A DNA stretch of 64,000 bases, from positions 1 through 64,000 of the forward strand of contig JANYLB010000030.1 of NCBI GenBank assembly GCA_025363815.1. The letters run 5' to 3'. Within the stretch, counting starts at the first letter, position 1, and each line of letters opens with the position of its first letter. The position numbers and the translations under genes are program-made. The notes beneath the pieces are model-generated. The model did not search any database and was not told the origin of the DNA. It saw only the letters and a program-made list of their open reading frames with translations. Shown here in pieces: positions 16,968-25,327 of this stretch. The DNA is from Actinomycetes bacterium (GTDB lineage Bacteria > Actinomycetota > Acidimicrobiia > IMCC26256 > JANYLB01).

Positions 16968-17318
16968 GTGAACGTGCGCACGAGCAGCAGCCTGGAAAAG
17001 TCGCACGCCCGATCGGCCGGAGGCACCGTGGCCCTCACCTGGATTCGAACCCACGAATGGGATGACAACGCGTGGCGCAACCGCTCGTTGTGTCGCGACT
17101 CGAATCCCGAGTTGTTTTTCCCCGTGGGTGCCACGGGAATGGCGCTCGACCAGATCGAAGCCGCCCGTGAGGTGTGCGAGGTGTGCCCCGTCGCCGACGA
17201 TTGCCTCGAGTTCGCGCTGGCCACCAACCAGGAAGCCGGCGTCTGGGGGGGCACCACCGAAGAGGAGCGCCGCAAGCTCCGCAAGGCGTGGCTAGCCAAG
17301 CAGCGAGCTACCGCCTAG
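16968..17318 (+). CDS. whiB1: WhiB-family iron-sulfur transcription regulator, WhiB1-like
   Basis: 116 residues. Four Cys (SLCRDSN, CEVCPVADDC) form the WhiB [4Fe-4S] site with C-X2-C-X5-C spacing, followed by the GVWGGTTEEERR turn that contacts the sigma factor and a basic C-terminal DNA-binding tail (RRKLRKAWLAKQR). WhiB1 senses nitric oxide through its cluster. The WhiB1 assignment rests mainly on position: it is convergent with pdtaS, the same arrangement as Rv3219/Rv3220c in M. tuberculosis. GTG 16968 is used; a GTG near 17028 would still keep all four Cys. Confidence 0.85.
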   Translation: MNVRTSSSLEKSHARSAGGTVALTWIRTHEWDDNAWRNRSLCRDSNPELFFPVGATGMALDQIEAAREVCEVCPVADDCLEFALATNQEAGVWGGTTEEERRKLRKAWLAKQRATA

Positions 17319-17323
17319 TCCGC

Positions 17324-17344
17324 TCTCGGCCGTTGTGGCCGGGA
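17324..17344. terminator. Bidirectional terminator between whiB1 and pdtaS
   Basis: An 8-bp stem (TCTCGGCC / GGCCGGGA, one G-T wobble) with a 5-nt loop lies between the two convergent stop codons. Confidence 0.6.
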
Positions 17345-17347
17345 GGG

Positions 17348-18832
17348 TCACAGCTCGACGCGAGGGGTGGTCGCGACGGGGAGGCGCAACTGGACCCGCG
17401 CACCGTCGTCGTCGGTCATGGTGATCGCGCCGCCGAGCTCGCCGGTCACGAGCGCCTGAACGATCGAGAGCCCCAGCCCCTTCGACTCCTCGAGCGAGAA
17501 CGCCTCCGGTAGACCGACGCCGTTGTCGACGACCTCGATTCGCAGCTCTCCATCGAGGCGACGAAGGCGAACGATGACCTCGCCTCCCTCGCGAGCGGCC
17601 TCGACGCCATCAGCGCCGATCGGGAACGCGTGGTCGACGGCGTTCTGCATCAACTCGTTGAGCACGACCGCCAGGGGCGTGGCGACCTCACCCGGGAGCT
17701 CACCGGGATCGCCTTCGACCACGAAGCGCACCCGGGCATCGGGTGAGGAGACCGAGTCCTCTACCTCGCGTACGAGCGGACGCACGATCTCGCCGAAGTC
17801 GACGACCTCGGCGGCATCACGCGAGAGCGTCTCGTGCACGACGGCGATTGATCGGATCCGGCGCTCCGACTCCCGGATGGCCTGCTTCGCTTCCTTCGAC
17901 TCGAGCCGACGGCCCTGGAGCCGCAAGAGCGCGGCAATGGTCTGCAGGTTGTTCTTGACCCGGTGGTGGATCTCGCGAATCGTGGCGTCCTTCGACATCA
18001 GCAGCCGGTCGCGCCGGCGCAGGTCGGTGACGTCACGCATCAGCACCACGACACCGGTCGTGCGCTTCCGCTCCACCTGGGGGATCGCCCGCATGAGGAT
18101 CGACGTGTCGGCGCGTTCGATCTCTTCCAGGACGGGAAGCCCCGCCCGCATCGCTCGCCCGACGGCTCCCTCGGCGAATCCGATCTCGGCGAGGCTCAAC
18201 CCGGGCGTGTAGGCGTGGATCCCGAGGTGGTGCAGCAAGCTCACCGCGTTCGGGCTCGCGAACACGATCCTGGCCTCGCCGTCGAGGATGATCACCCCGT
18301 CGCCGACGCGTGGTGATGACTCGGGTTCTATCTCGTCTTGACCGAACGGGAAGCTGCCCTCGGCGATCATGTGCGCGAACCGTTCGTATACCTCGACGTA
18401 GACCCGCTCGAGCTCACCCGGCCGCCGACTCATGGTGGTCGCCATCTCCCGAGTCACGAGCGCCACCATCTCGCCCCGGTGGCGCACCGGGATGCACTGG
18501 ATGCGAGCCCGTTCCTTGCCCGCGAGCACGGTCCCGTCGCCCTCCACCATCTGACCGGCCCGCCAGGACCGCGTTACCAGCGGCCGACTCACCTCGTCGA
18601 CGACGGTGCCCACCATGTCGACGGGGTAGAGCGTCTGACCGGTGGTCGGGCGGACCTGCGCGAGCGCAACGAAGCGGTGACCCTCCTCCCCCGCCACCGG
18701 GGCGAGGAGCAGGAGATCGGAGAAGCTCAGATCGGCGAGAAGCCGCCACGACAAGGCCAGCCGCTGGACGTGCGCGAGCTGCTCCCCGTCCATAGCCGTG
18801 TGCGTGAGCGCCAGCTCGCCGAGCGTCGCCAT
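17348..18832 (-). CDS. pdtaS: PdtaS-type sensor histidine kinase
   Basis: 494 residues, cytoplasmic. It opens like mycobacterial PdtaS (ATLGELALTHT, then WRLLADLSFSDLLLLAPV in a GAF-like domain), continues with a PAS domain around VGDGVIILDGEARIVFASPN, then a HisKA_2 dimerisation box EIHHRVKNNLQTIAALLRLQ with the phosphorylated His at about 287, and ends in an HATPase domain (NELMQNAVDHAF, VDNGVGLP, GLGLSIVQALV). The known partner is PdtaR, an ANTAR-domain RNA-binding regulator, which is not in this window. A TACGCT -10 lies 6 nt before ATG 18832. Confidence 0.9.
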   Translation of the reverse strand: MATLGELALTHTAMDGEQLAHVQRLALSWRLLADLSFSDLLLLAPVAGEEGHRFVALAQVRPTTGQTLYPVDMVGTVVDEVSRPLVTRSWRAGQMVEGDGTVLAGKERARIQCIPVRHRGEMVALVTREMATTMSRRPGELERVYVEVYERFAHMIAEGSFPFGQDEIEPESSPRVGDGVIILDGEARIVFASPNAVSLLHHLGIHAYTPGLSLAEIGFAEGAVGRAMRAGLPVLEEIERADTSILMRAIPQVERKRTTGVVVLMRDVTDLRRRDRLLMSKDATIREIHHRVKNNLQTIAALLRLQGRRLESKEAKQAIRESERRIRSIAVVHETLSRDAAEVVDFGEIVRPLVREVEDSVSSPDARVRFVVEGDPGELPGEVATPLAVVLNELMQNAVDHAFPIGADGVEAAREGGEVIVRLRRLDGELRIEVVDNGVGLPEAFSLEESKGLGLSIVQALVTGELGGAITMTDDDGARVQLRLPVATTPRVEL

Positions 18833-18838
18833 GTCCGC

Positions 18839-18844
18839 AGCGTA
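18839..18844 (-). promoter_or_regulatory. -10 element of a leaderless promoter for pdtaS
   Basis: On the minus strand TACGCT is followed by 6 nt and ATG 18832. So pdtaS may be transcribed apart from the ATPase genes upstream. Confidence 0.45.
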
Positions 18845-18880
18845 GGTGCAGCCCGAAGCGAGCCGTTGCCACCGGCGCCG

Positions 18881-20077
18881 CTACCGGAACAAATGCTCGC
18901 CGATTGCGGCGAGGCCGCCGAGGTCGTGGATGTCGGCTTCGAGACCCGGGACGTCGATGAGAACCTCCGGACCATGCCCGAGGTCGCCACGAAGCTCTGC
19001 CTCACGTTTCGCGACGACCGCGAAGTTCTCGAACGACTCGCCCACCGTGCGCAACACCCTCGCGGTGTGCACCGAATCGGTGAGCGCACCGCCGAGACTC
19101 GTGAGGCCCTCGGCCACCGGCTTCGGGTCGGCGACCAACCGTGCCGCCGCCTGCGCGCCGTCGCGTCCGCGCAGGTATTCGGGAAGGGTCTTGTTGAGAA
19201 CCAACGCGCCGAGGTGGAAGTCACGGTTGCGCAGCTCCTGGCAGAAGATCTCCGCTTCCCGCAGCGGCGCCGCTTCCAACGTCGTCACGACGGCGAACGT
19301 CGTGCGCCGATCGTGCAGGAGCCGCTCGACCGATTCAGCGCGTTCCACAAAACCGTCGTACATCGACTGGAAGTTGAGAAAGAACTCGGCGATGTCGTGG
19401 AGGAACTGGCTACCGAGGATCCGGTCGGCGACTTGGTAGAACGGCCGACTCGCAAGATTGAGGACTCGCGCGCCGCGCTTGCCGCCCATCCGGTAGGGCA
19501 TGGTCAGCCACCGCAGCAACCGACCACCGAAGAACTCCGCCATCCGGGCCGGGGCCTCGAGGAATTCGAGCGCGTTCCGCGTGGGTGGCGTATCGATGAT
19601 GATCAGGTCGTACTTCCCCGTTGCATGGATCTCGTAGAGGCGTTCCATCGCGATATAGGCGTGGCTCTGCACGAAGCGAGACGTGAGATTGGTGTACAGC
19701 CTGTTCTCCAAGATCCGGTAGGCCGTCACATCGTCGGGCGCGTGACGCAGGATCAACTCGTCCCACGAACTCTTCGTGTCGAGCATGGCGGCATAGAGCT
19801 CACCGCGCGGTTCGAGGCCGACGGCCCGGAGTAGATCGTCGGGCACCCGCCGTTCGGTGTTGCCGATGCCTTCGAGGCCGAGCGCGTTCGCGAGCCGCTT
19901 TGCCGGGTCGATGGTGAGCACCAGCACCTTGCCCCCGAGTCGGCACGCGGCGCCGAGCGCGCTCGCTGCCGCGACCGACGTCTTGCCGACGCCGCCCGAG
20001 CCGCAGAACACCACGATCTCCTTCGCGGCGAGGAGCGGACCAAGACTCGGCGGCTCGAAGATGGGCGCGGTGGTCAC
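18881..20077 (-). CDS. ArsA-like (GET3/anion-transporting) ATPase, second of a pair
   Basis: 398 residues. The P-loop FCGSGGVGKTS lacks the first Lys of the deviant Walker A motif (KGGVGKT) seen in the partner gene; LTIDPAKRLANALGL is the switch I region with the catalytic Asp, and IIIDTPPTRNALEFL is switch II. The C-terminal part is helical. Pairs like this occur in mycobacteria (Rv3679/Rv3680), where they form a heteromeric ATPase. It overlaps the upstream partner gene by 4 bp, so equal expression is likely. The physiological cargo is not visible from sequence. Confidence 0.85.
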   Translation of the reverse strand: MTTAPIFEPPSLGPLLAAKEIVVFCGSGGVGKTSVAAASALGAACRLGGKVLVLTIDPAKRLANALGLEGIGNTERRVPDDLLRAVGLEPRGELYAAMLDTKSSWDELILRHAPDDVTAYRILENRLYTNLTSRFVQSHAYIAMERLYEIHATGKYDLIIIDTPPTRNALEFLEAPARMAEFFGGRLLRWLTMPYRMGGKRGARVLNLASRPFYQVADRILGSQFLHDIAEFFLNFQSMYDGFVERAESVERLLHDRRTTFAVVTTLEAAPLREAEIFCQELRNRDFHLGALVLNKTLPEYLRGRDGAQAAARLVADPKPVAEGLTSLGGALTDSVHTARVLRTVGESFENFAVVAKREAELRGDLGHGPEVLIDVPGLEADIHDLGGLAAIGEHLFR

Positions 20078-21081
20078 AGGCCCAGCTCCTCGCCGAGCGC
20101 TTCCGCCACCATGCGCGTCACGCGCAGGCCGTACGACCGGACGAACAGGTACGGCACGTAGAGCATCGGGAGATCGAGCGTGGTGCGTAAGCGGGCGAGG
20201 TGCACCGCGCGCGTCCGCCGTAGCGACACCGCGAGGCGAGCGCCGTCGAGCACCGCCGACGCGCCCGTCCCAACCGACGCCGACAGCCGGGCGACGGCTT
20301 CCGGCTCGCGCATCGCGTCAAACACCTCTTCGTCGGCGTGGGTGAAGAGCTCCGGGAGCACCCGGTTCACGATCACCGCTCCCATCGGAACCGAGAGCTC
20401 TGCTCGAACCGTCTCGACGAGATCGATCGTCTCGTTGACCGGCATCTCCTCCGGTGTCGCCACGACGTTGAGCGCGGTGATCGCTGGATCCGCGAGGAGC
20501 TCGCTCATCCACTCGGTCTGCGTCCGCACCGGGCCGACCGCGACAAGCTCGCGGATCGCGCCGGGGGCGCCGAGCTGCGCCACGATCTGTCCCGTCGCGG
20601 CGGCGTCGACAATCACGAGATCCCAGTCGGCCCTACCCTCCAGCGCTTCGCGGACCTCCCACGCCACCTTCCCGACGGTCAGGATCTCCTTCACCCCTGG
20701 CGCCGCACTGGCGACGAAGTCGAGCGCGCGCGCCACCGGGCCGATGCGACCCAGCACCGGCACCTTGAGATTGAGCTTCAGATACTCCTGGAGGGAATCC
20801 TGGGTGTTCATCGTCATCGCGAACACACCGGGATGGACCTCGGTTGGCTCGAACCCGACCGGGCCGTGCTCGAAGAGATCAGTGAGGTTGCCCTTGGCAT
20901 CGACCTCGATGACGAGAACCCGCTTGCCGTGCTCAGCGGCGAGCAACGCGAACGCGGCGGCAACCGTGCTCTTGCCGACACCGCCCTTCCCGGTGAAGAA
21001 GAGAAGGCGCCGATCGAGCAGCGCCGGTGCCGGGGAGCTCACGCCACCACCTCCGCTCCCCGACACTTCCACGACCGACAC
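20074..21081 (-). CDS. ArsA-like (GET3/anion-transporting) ATPase, first of a pair
   Basis: 335 residues with the full deviant Walker A motif FFTGKGGVGKSTVA (about 29-42), a switch I region VIEVDAKGNLTDLF and a switch II region VIVDAAATGQIV. It starts at GTG 21081 and its stop overlaps the start of the second ATPase by 4 bp. The signature Lys is present here and absent in the partner, so the two subunits may differ in catalysis, an inference worth testing. Next upstream on the same strand is the DUF3107 gene. Confidence 0.87.
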   Translation of the reverse strand: MSVVEVSGSGGGGVSSPAPALLDRRLLFFTGKGGVGKSTVAAAFALLAAEHGKRVLVIEVDAKGNLTDLFEHGPVGFEPTEVHPGVFAMTMNTQDSLQEYLKLNLKVPVLGRIGPVARALDFVASAAPGVKEILTVGKVAWEVREALEGRADWDLVIVDAAATGQIVAQLGAPGAIRELVAVGPVRTQTEWMSELLADPAITALNVVATPEEMPVNETIDLVETVRAELSVPMGAVIVNRVLPELFTHADEEVFDAMREPEAVARLSASVGTGASAVLDGARLAVSLRRTRAVHLARLRTTLDLPMLYVPYLFVRSYGLRVTRMVAEALGEELGL

Positions 21082-21096
21082 GTCTTGCGCCGGCTA

Positions 21097-21339
21097 CTAG
21101 CGGCCGAAGCCGACCCGCTTCTTCTCGTCGTCGTTGAGGACCTCGATGTATGCGAGCTTGTCGGACGGGACGCCCACGCGCCGGCCCTTGACATCGGTGA
21201 TCCAGGCGATGCCGCCGTTCTTCGCCGCGGTCTCGATCGCCGAGATTGCCTCGGCCCCGGCCTTCTCGCCGTCCTTGCCGTCGGCAAGCTCGATGAGAAG
21301 CTCCTTCGGGGTGTACGTGACGCCAATCCGAATTTCCAT
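21097..21339 (-). CDS. DUF3107 family small protein
   Basis: 80 residues matching the small actinobacterial DUF3107 family: MEIRIGVTYTPKELLIEL at the N-terminus, then ITDVKGRRVGVPSDKLAYIE with a beta-strand pattern and the ending KKRVGFGR. ATG 21339 is preferred over GTG 21354 because GGAG lies 9 nt before it. It stands 15 bp ahead of the first ArsA-like ATPase on the same strand, suggesting a shared transcript. Function unknown. Confidence 0.8.
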   Translation of the reverse strand: MEIRIGVTYTPKELLIELADGKDGEKAGAEAISAIETAAKNGGIAWITDVKGRRVGVPSDKLAYIEVLNDDEKKRVGFGR

Positions 21340-21428
21340 CGTTGATCGCTCCACTCAGTCAGGTCGGGCCCGACTCTACCGAGGCCGGCGAAAGGCCGAG
21401 GCACCGGACCCGGGTCGGCCGGTCGAGA

Positions 21429-22595
21429 TCAGGTGAGCTTCAGCTCGGTCCGGTACACGCGCTTGGGGGCGAGTTCGACATCGATCCGTTCTGCGATCGC
21501 TGTGAACGCAAGGGCTGCCTCGCTGGTTGGGTCGACGGCCACTATCGGACGGCCGTCGTCGCCCCCTTCCCGCAGCGCAGGGACGAGCGGCACCCGGCCC
21601 AGCAGCGGAACGCCGAGCTCAGTAGAGAGCTCCTCACCACCACCCGAGCCGAAGATCTCGTAGCGGGTCCCGTCGTCGCCGACGAACCACGACATGTTCT
21701 CGATCACGCCCAGCACGGCCAGGTTGACCTTCTCGGCCATCGCCGCGGCGCGTTGGGCGACCTTCTGGGCCGCGGGTTGGGGGGTGGTGACCACGATCAC
21801 CTCGGCACGCGGGAGGAACTGCGCAATGGAGATCGACACGTCGCCGGTACCGGGCGGCATGTCGACCAGGAGATAGTCGGGATTACCCCAGTGCACATCG
21901 GTGAGGAACTGCTCAAGCGCCTTGTGAAGCATCGGCCCGCGCCAGACGACGGCCTGGTCTTCGCGGGCGAAGAAGCCCATCGAAACGAGCCGCACGCCGT
22001 AGGCACCTGGCGGGACGATCACATCGTCGATGAGCGCGGGGGGATGGGTGACGCCCAACATCCGCGGCATCGAGAAGCCCCAGACGTCGGCATCGACCGC
22101 TGCGACCGACTTGCCCCGCTGGGCCAGCGCTATCGCGAGGTTCGTGGTGACCGATGACTTGCCGACGCCACCCTTACCGGAGGCGACGGCGATCACGCGG
22201 GTCGTCGAATCGGTGAACGGGTTCGACCGGGTGCGCGGCTGGGATTGGCCGGCTTGGGACGCGTCGACGAGGCGCAACGGATCGGGCGGCGGTTCGCCCT
22301 TCAGCACCATGGCAGCACGCGCGAGCTCGTCGTCGCTCATGAAGTGGGTCTCGATCTCGACGCGAGCGACATCGGGAAGTGACGCTAGGGCCATCGTGAT
22401 CCGGTGACGCAGCTCGATCTCCGACCAGTCCGGCGGCAGCACCAGCGCCAGGACGACGGTGGCCGTGCCATTGGAGAAGGAGATCTCGCGCACCATGGCG
22501 AGCTCCCCGATCGAGACGCCCAAGACGGGCTCCTCGACCGTTTGCAGCACGGCCCGCAGGTCGGTTTCGCCTGGCCGCTGGGATTTTGGCGCCAT
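21429..22595 (-). CDS. mrp: Mrp/ApbC iron-sulfur cluster carrier ATPase
   Basis: 388 residues. An N-terminal MIP18/DUF59 domain (about 10-90, VEEPVLGVSIGELAMVREI) precedes a P-loop NTPase with AVASGKGGVGKSSVTTNLA, DADVWGFSMPRMLG and LLVDMPPGTGDVSISIAQ. Mrp proteins bind and pass on [4Fe-4S] clusters to client enzymes. The ribosome site GGAG lies 7 nt before ATG 22595. It is divergent from the SufR-like regulator (47 bp between starts), and with the desulfurase and NfuA-like scaffold nearby it makes a coherent iron-sulfur block. Confidence 0.92.
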   Translation of the reverse strand: MAPKSQRPGETDLRAVLQTVEEPVLGVSIGELAMVREISFSNGTATVVLALVLPPDWSEIELRHRITMALASLPDVARVEIETHFMSDDELARAAMVLKGEPPPDPLRLVDASQAGQSQPRTRSNPFTDSTTRVIAVASGKGGVGKSSVTTNLAIALAQRGKSVAAVDADVWGFSMPRMLGVTHPPALIDDVIVPPGAYGVRLVSMGFFAREDQAVVWRGPMLHKALEQFLTDVHWGNPDYLLVDMPPGTGDVSISIAQFLPRAEVIVVTTPQPAAQKVAQRAAAMAEKVNLAVLGVIENMSWFVGDDGTRYEIFGSGGGEELSTELGVPLLGRVPLVPALREGGDDGRPIVAVDPTSEAALAFTAIAERIDVELAPKRVYRTELKLT

Positions 22596-22630
22596 CGAGC
22601 TCTCCGGGGGATTTCCACTACGGACATAGG

Positions 22631-22636
22631 TAGAAT
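22631..22636 (+). promoter_or_regulatory. -10 element of a leaderless promoter for the SufR-like regulator
   Basis: TAGAAT, the closest match to consensus in this set, is followed by 6 nt and GTG 22643. Confidence 0.55.
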
Positions 22637-22642
22637 ACCCGG

Positions 22643-23392
22643 GTGGATTCGCCCGGCCTCTACCCTGACCCCCGACCTGATGCCGGTTCAGTGGATCGCG
22701 AGCTCTCGCCCGATGAGTTCAACGCCGCGGTCGCGGCCGTCACCAGTGCCTTCGGTGATCCAACCAGGCGAGAGATCTACCTCTTCGCACGAGAGGCCGA
22801 CGGCGTGACCGCGGCCGAGGTCGCCGAACGCTTCGCATTGCACCCGAACGTCGCCCGGCATCACCTCGAGAAGCTCACCGCCGGCGGCTACCTCGACGTC
22901 GAGCTGGCTCGAGCAGAGTCGGCCGGTCGGCCGTCGAAGCGATACCGCAGCTCCGGTATGGATGCCTCCCTCGCGCTCGGTCCCAGGCGCGACGATCTGC
23001 TCTCAGGGCTCCTCGCCCGCGCCCTTGATCGCCTGGGCCCCGAAGAGGCGTCGGCGCTCGCCGACCAGGTCGGGTTCGAGTACGGCGAGGCGCTCGCCGA
23101 GAAGATGGGCTCCTCCGACGGACACCGCTCGGCCCGCTCGGCCATCGCCGCGGTCGCCGACGCACTCACCGCCCACGGCTTCGCCGCGCACGTGGACTCG
23201 AGTGGTCCCGGGCTCACGATCGTCTCGGAATGTTGCCCCTTCGGTGAAGCCGCCCAGCGGTACCCGCACGTCGTGTGCGCGATGGACAGGGGCATGATCC
23301 GCGGGATGCTCGCCGGTCTCTACGGCGCGACGGAACCGCGCTTCGAGGCGAGCCGGCCCGACGGCGACGATCACTGCGTCGCCCGCGTCTGA
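22643..23392 (+). CDS. SufR-like ArsR-fold transcription regulator with a cysteine motif
   Basis: 249 residues. The N-terminal winged helix (about 25-100: GDPTRREIYLF, TAAEVAERFALHPNVARHHL, a wing around AESAGRPSKRY) is followed by an effector domain ending in SECCPFGEAAQRYPHVVCAM with Cys 197, 198 and 212, and Cys 245 near the C-terminus. SufR-type repressors bind an Fe-S cluster with Cys in this region and control cluster-assembly genes. The desulfurase gene begins 7 bp downstream and mrp is divergent, which fits a regulator of iron-sulfur assembly. Function is inferred from fold, Cys and neighbours. Confidence 0.78.
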   Translation: MDSPGLYPDPRPDAGSVDRELSPDEFNAAVAAVTSAFGDPTRREIYLFAREADGVTAAEVAERFALHPNVARHHLEKLTAGGYLDVELARAESAGRPSKRYRSSGMDASLALGPRRDDLLSGLLARALDRLGPEEASALADQVGFEYGEALAEKMGSSDGHRSARSAIAAVADALTAHGFAAHVDSSGPGLTIVSECCPFGEAAQRYPHVVCAMDRGMIRGMLAGLYGATEPRFEASRPDGDDHCVARV

Positions 23393-23398
23393 ACCGCG

Positions 23399-24565
23399 GT
23401 GAACCGGCGCGCTTACCTCGACTGCGCGTCGACCGCGCCACTGCGGCCCGCGGTGTTCGACGCGATGCTCCCCTTCCTTCGGGAGCACCACGCGGACCCA
23501 GGCCGGCTGCACGCCGAGGGACGGATCACCCGCGTCGCCGTCGAGACTGCCCGAGAGCAGGTAGCGGCGTTGCTCGGCGCCCGCCCGCGCGAGGTCGTGT
23601 TCACCTCGGGGGGCACTGAAGCGGTCGGCAGCGCGATCTGGGGTGCCCTCCAACGGGCCGACGACGGGCGGCGGCACATCGTGACCACGGCCGTCGAGCA
23701 CTCGTGTGTGTTCGAGGCCTGCGCCCGAGAAGGTGCCGAGGTGACGATCGTCGGCGTCGATCCCCTCGGCCGCTTCGATCCGGCCGAGGTCGCGGCGGCG
23801 ATCCGCCCCGACACGACACTCGTGACGGTACAGCTCGCCAACCACGAGGTCGGCACGCTCCAACCGGCAGAAGAGGTGTGCGCCGCCGCACGCGAACAGG
23901 GAGTGCTCGTTCACGTCGACGCGTGCGCAGCGGTCGGCCAGGTCCCCGTTCGTCTCCCGGCGCTCGGAGCCGATCTGGTCTCGATCACGACGCACAAATG
24001 GGGAGGGCCGAAGGGCGCCGGCGCGTTGCTGATCCGTCGAGGGCTGCGAATCCCGCCTCTCATCGTCGGCGGCGCGCAGGAGCGCTACCGACGCGCCGGG
24101 CTCGAAAACATCCCGGCGATCGTCGGCTTCGGTGCCGCGGCCAGTCTCCTTTCGGGCGAGGCCGATTCGGGCACCGGGCTCGATTTCGAGGCTCGGCTGG
24201 CCCGGTCACAGACCGATCGACTCGCCGCAGAGACGCTCGCCTCGGTGCCCGGCGTGCTCCGCCTCGGGGATCCGCAGCGGCGGGTCCCCAATCTCGTGTG
24301 CCTCGGCGTCGTCGGGATCGAAGCCGAGCCGATCTTGCTCGGGCTCGACCAGGCAGGAGTCGCGGTCCACTCCGGCTCGGCGTGCTCGAGTGAGACCCTG
24401 GAACCATCGCCCGTGCTGATTGCCATGGGAGCCGATGCCGACCGCTCTCTGCGGGTGAGCGTGGGTTGGGCGACGGTCGACGCCGACATCGAGGCGTTCC
24501 TCGAGGCCTTCCCGAAAGTGGTCGCGCGGATGCGCTCGCTTCGCCCGTCGCCGAGGGAAGCGTGA
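23399..24565 (+). CDS. iscS: Cysteine desulfurase (IscS/NifS type)
   Basis: 388 residues, a PLP enzyme that takes sulfur from cysteine for Fe-S clusters and other thio-cofactors. FTSGGTEAVGSAIWG binds the phosphate, LANHEVGTLQP and VHVDACAAVGQ follow, ITTHKWGGPKGAG holds the PLP Lys 200, and the mobile loop SGSACSSET carries the persulfide-forming Cys 329. GTG 23399 lies 6 bp after the regulator stop. The loop is long enough for the IscS class. It probably supplies sulfur to the NfuA-like scaffold and Mrp nearby. Confidence 0.92.
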   Translation: MNRRAYLDCASTAPLRPAVFDAMLPFLREHHADPGRLHAEGRITRVAVETAREQVAALLGARPREVVFTSGGTEAVGSAIWGALQRADDGRRHIVTTAVEHSCVFEACAREGAEVTIVGVDPLGRFDPAEVAAAIRPDTTLVTVQLANHEVGTLQPAEEVCAAAREQGVLVHVDACAAVGQVPVRLPALGADLVSITTHKWGGPKGAGALLIRRGLRIPPLIVGGAQERYRRAGLENIPAIVGFGAAASLLSGEADSGTGLDFEARLARSQTDRLAAETLASVPGVLRLGDPQRRVPNLVCLGVVGIEAEPILLGLDQAGVAVHSGSACSSETLEPSPVLIAMGADADRSLRVSVGWATVDADIEAFLEAFPKVVARMRSLRPSPREA

Positions 24566-24578
24566 TACAACCGCGCGC

Positions 24579-25298
24579 ATGACAAACAACTGGCCTGCAC
24601 TCGCCTCCCGACTGACGTCGGCGCTGAACCTCGCGAGTGCGCCGCTCGCGATCACGTTCTCGGCCGAGCCTCTTCCGGGCGTCGAACTGTTCGACGCGCC
24701 GATCCCCGAAGCGCTCGATGACGGCCGCACCGGCCGCGTTCCGGCCGGGTGCGTGTTCTGGATGAAAGCGGCCGACCGCACGTTCGGCACTGTCGCCGCC
24801 GATCACGCGAACTGCAGCGTCGGGAGCCTCACCCACGGATTCATCGGCCTCGACGAGGCGGCCACCAAGACCGATGTCGCAACCATGCTCGAGGTCGGAT
24901 GGGTGACGATGGACATCGTTCCGCACATCCCCGTCGTGACCGAGAAGCCGGGCGCCGTCACCTACGGGCCGCTCACCGACACACCCGTCGATCCCGACGT
25001 CGTGTTCCTCCGCCTCAATGCGAAGCAGCTCATGGTGCTCTCCGACGCCATCCCCGGGCTTCGAATCGAGGGCAAGCCGCAGTGCCACATCATCGCCGTG
25101 GCCAAGGAGCAGGGTGAAGTCGCCGCGAGCGTCGGCTGCGCGGCAAGCCGCACCCGAACCGGCATGCCCGCGACGGAGATGACCTGCGCGATTCCCGCGC
25201 GGCGCCTTGCCGAGATCCTCGATGCGATCGAAACAAACTCCATCGCCGACGCTGCGGTCGCCCGCTACGCCGCCGATGACGCTCAGCGCTTCGCGTAA
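24579..25298 (+). CDS. DUF169 family protein
   Basis: 239 residues, soluble. It fits DUF169: an early LNLASAPLAITFS segment, a Cys-containing VPAGCVFWMKAADRTFGTVAADHANCSVGS stretch (residues about 51-82), and a later CHIIAVAKEQGEVAASVGCAASR region, the conserved Cys being spread through the protein. The family's biochemical role is not established to my knowledge. Its place 13 bp after iscS, and its conserved Cys, suggest a link to metal or sulfur metabolism, but this is inference. Confidence 0.72.
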   Translation: MTNNWPALASRLTSALNLASAPLAITFSAEPLPGVELFDAPIPEALDDGRTGRVPAGCVFWMKAADRTFGTVAADHANCSVGSLTHGFIGLDEAATKTDVATMLEVGWVTMDIVPHIPVVTEKPGAVTYGPLTDTPVDPDVVFLRLNAKQLMVLSDAIPGLRIEGKPQCHIIAVAKEQGEVAASVGCAASRTRTGMPATEMTCAIPARRLAEILDAIETNSIADAAVARYAADDAQRFA

Positions 25299-25327
25299 CC
25301 GAACGAGCGCCTTCGCCTTCTCTGGAG

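Noticed and set aside
17040-17060. T-loop-like GGATTCGAACC, as in a minus-strand tRNA
   Set aside because: It lies in the whiB1 coding sequence, and no acceptor stem, D-arm or anticodon arm can be folded around it.
18338-19834. 498-codon plus-strand frame antisense to pdtaS and the second ArsA-like gene
   Set aside because: Both opposite genes carry intact catalytic motifs; no domain is visible in this frame.
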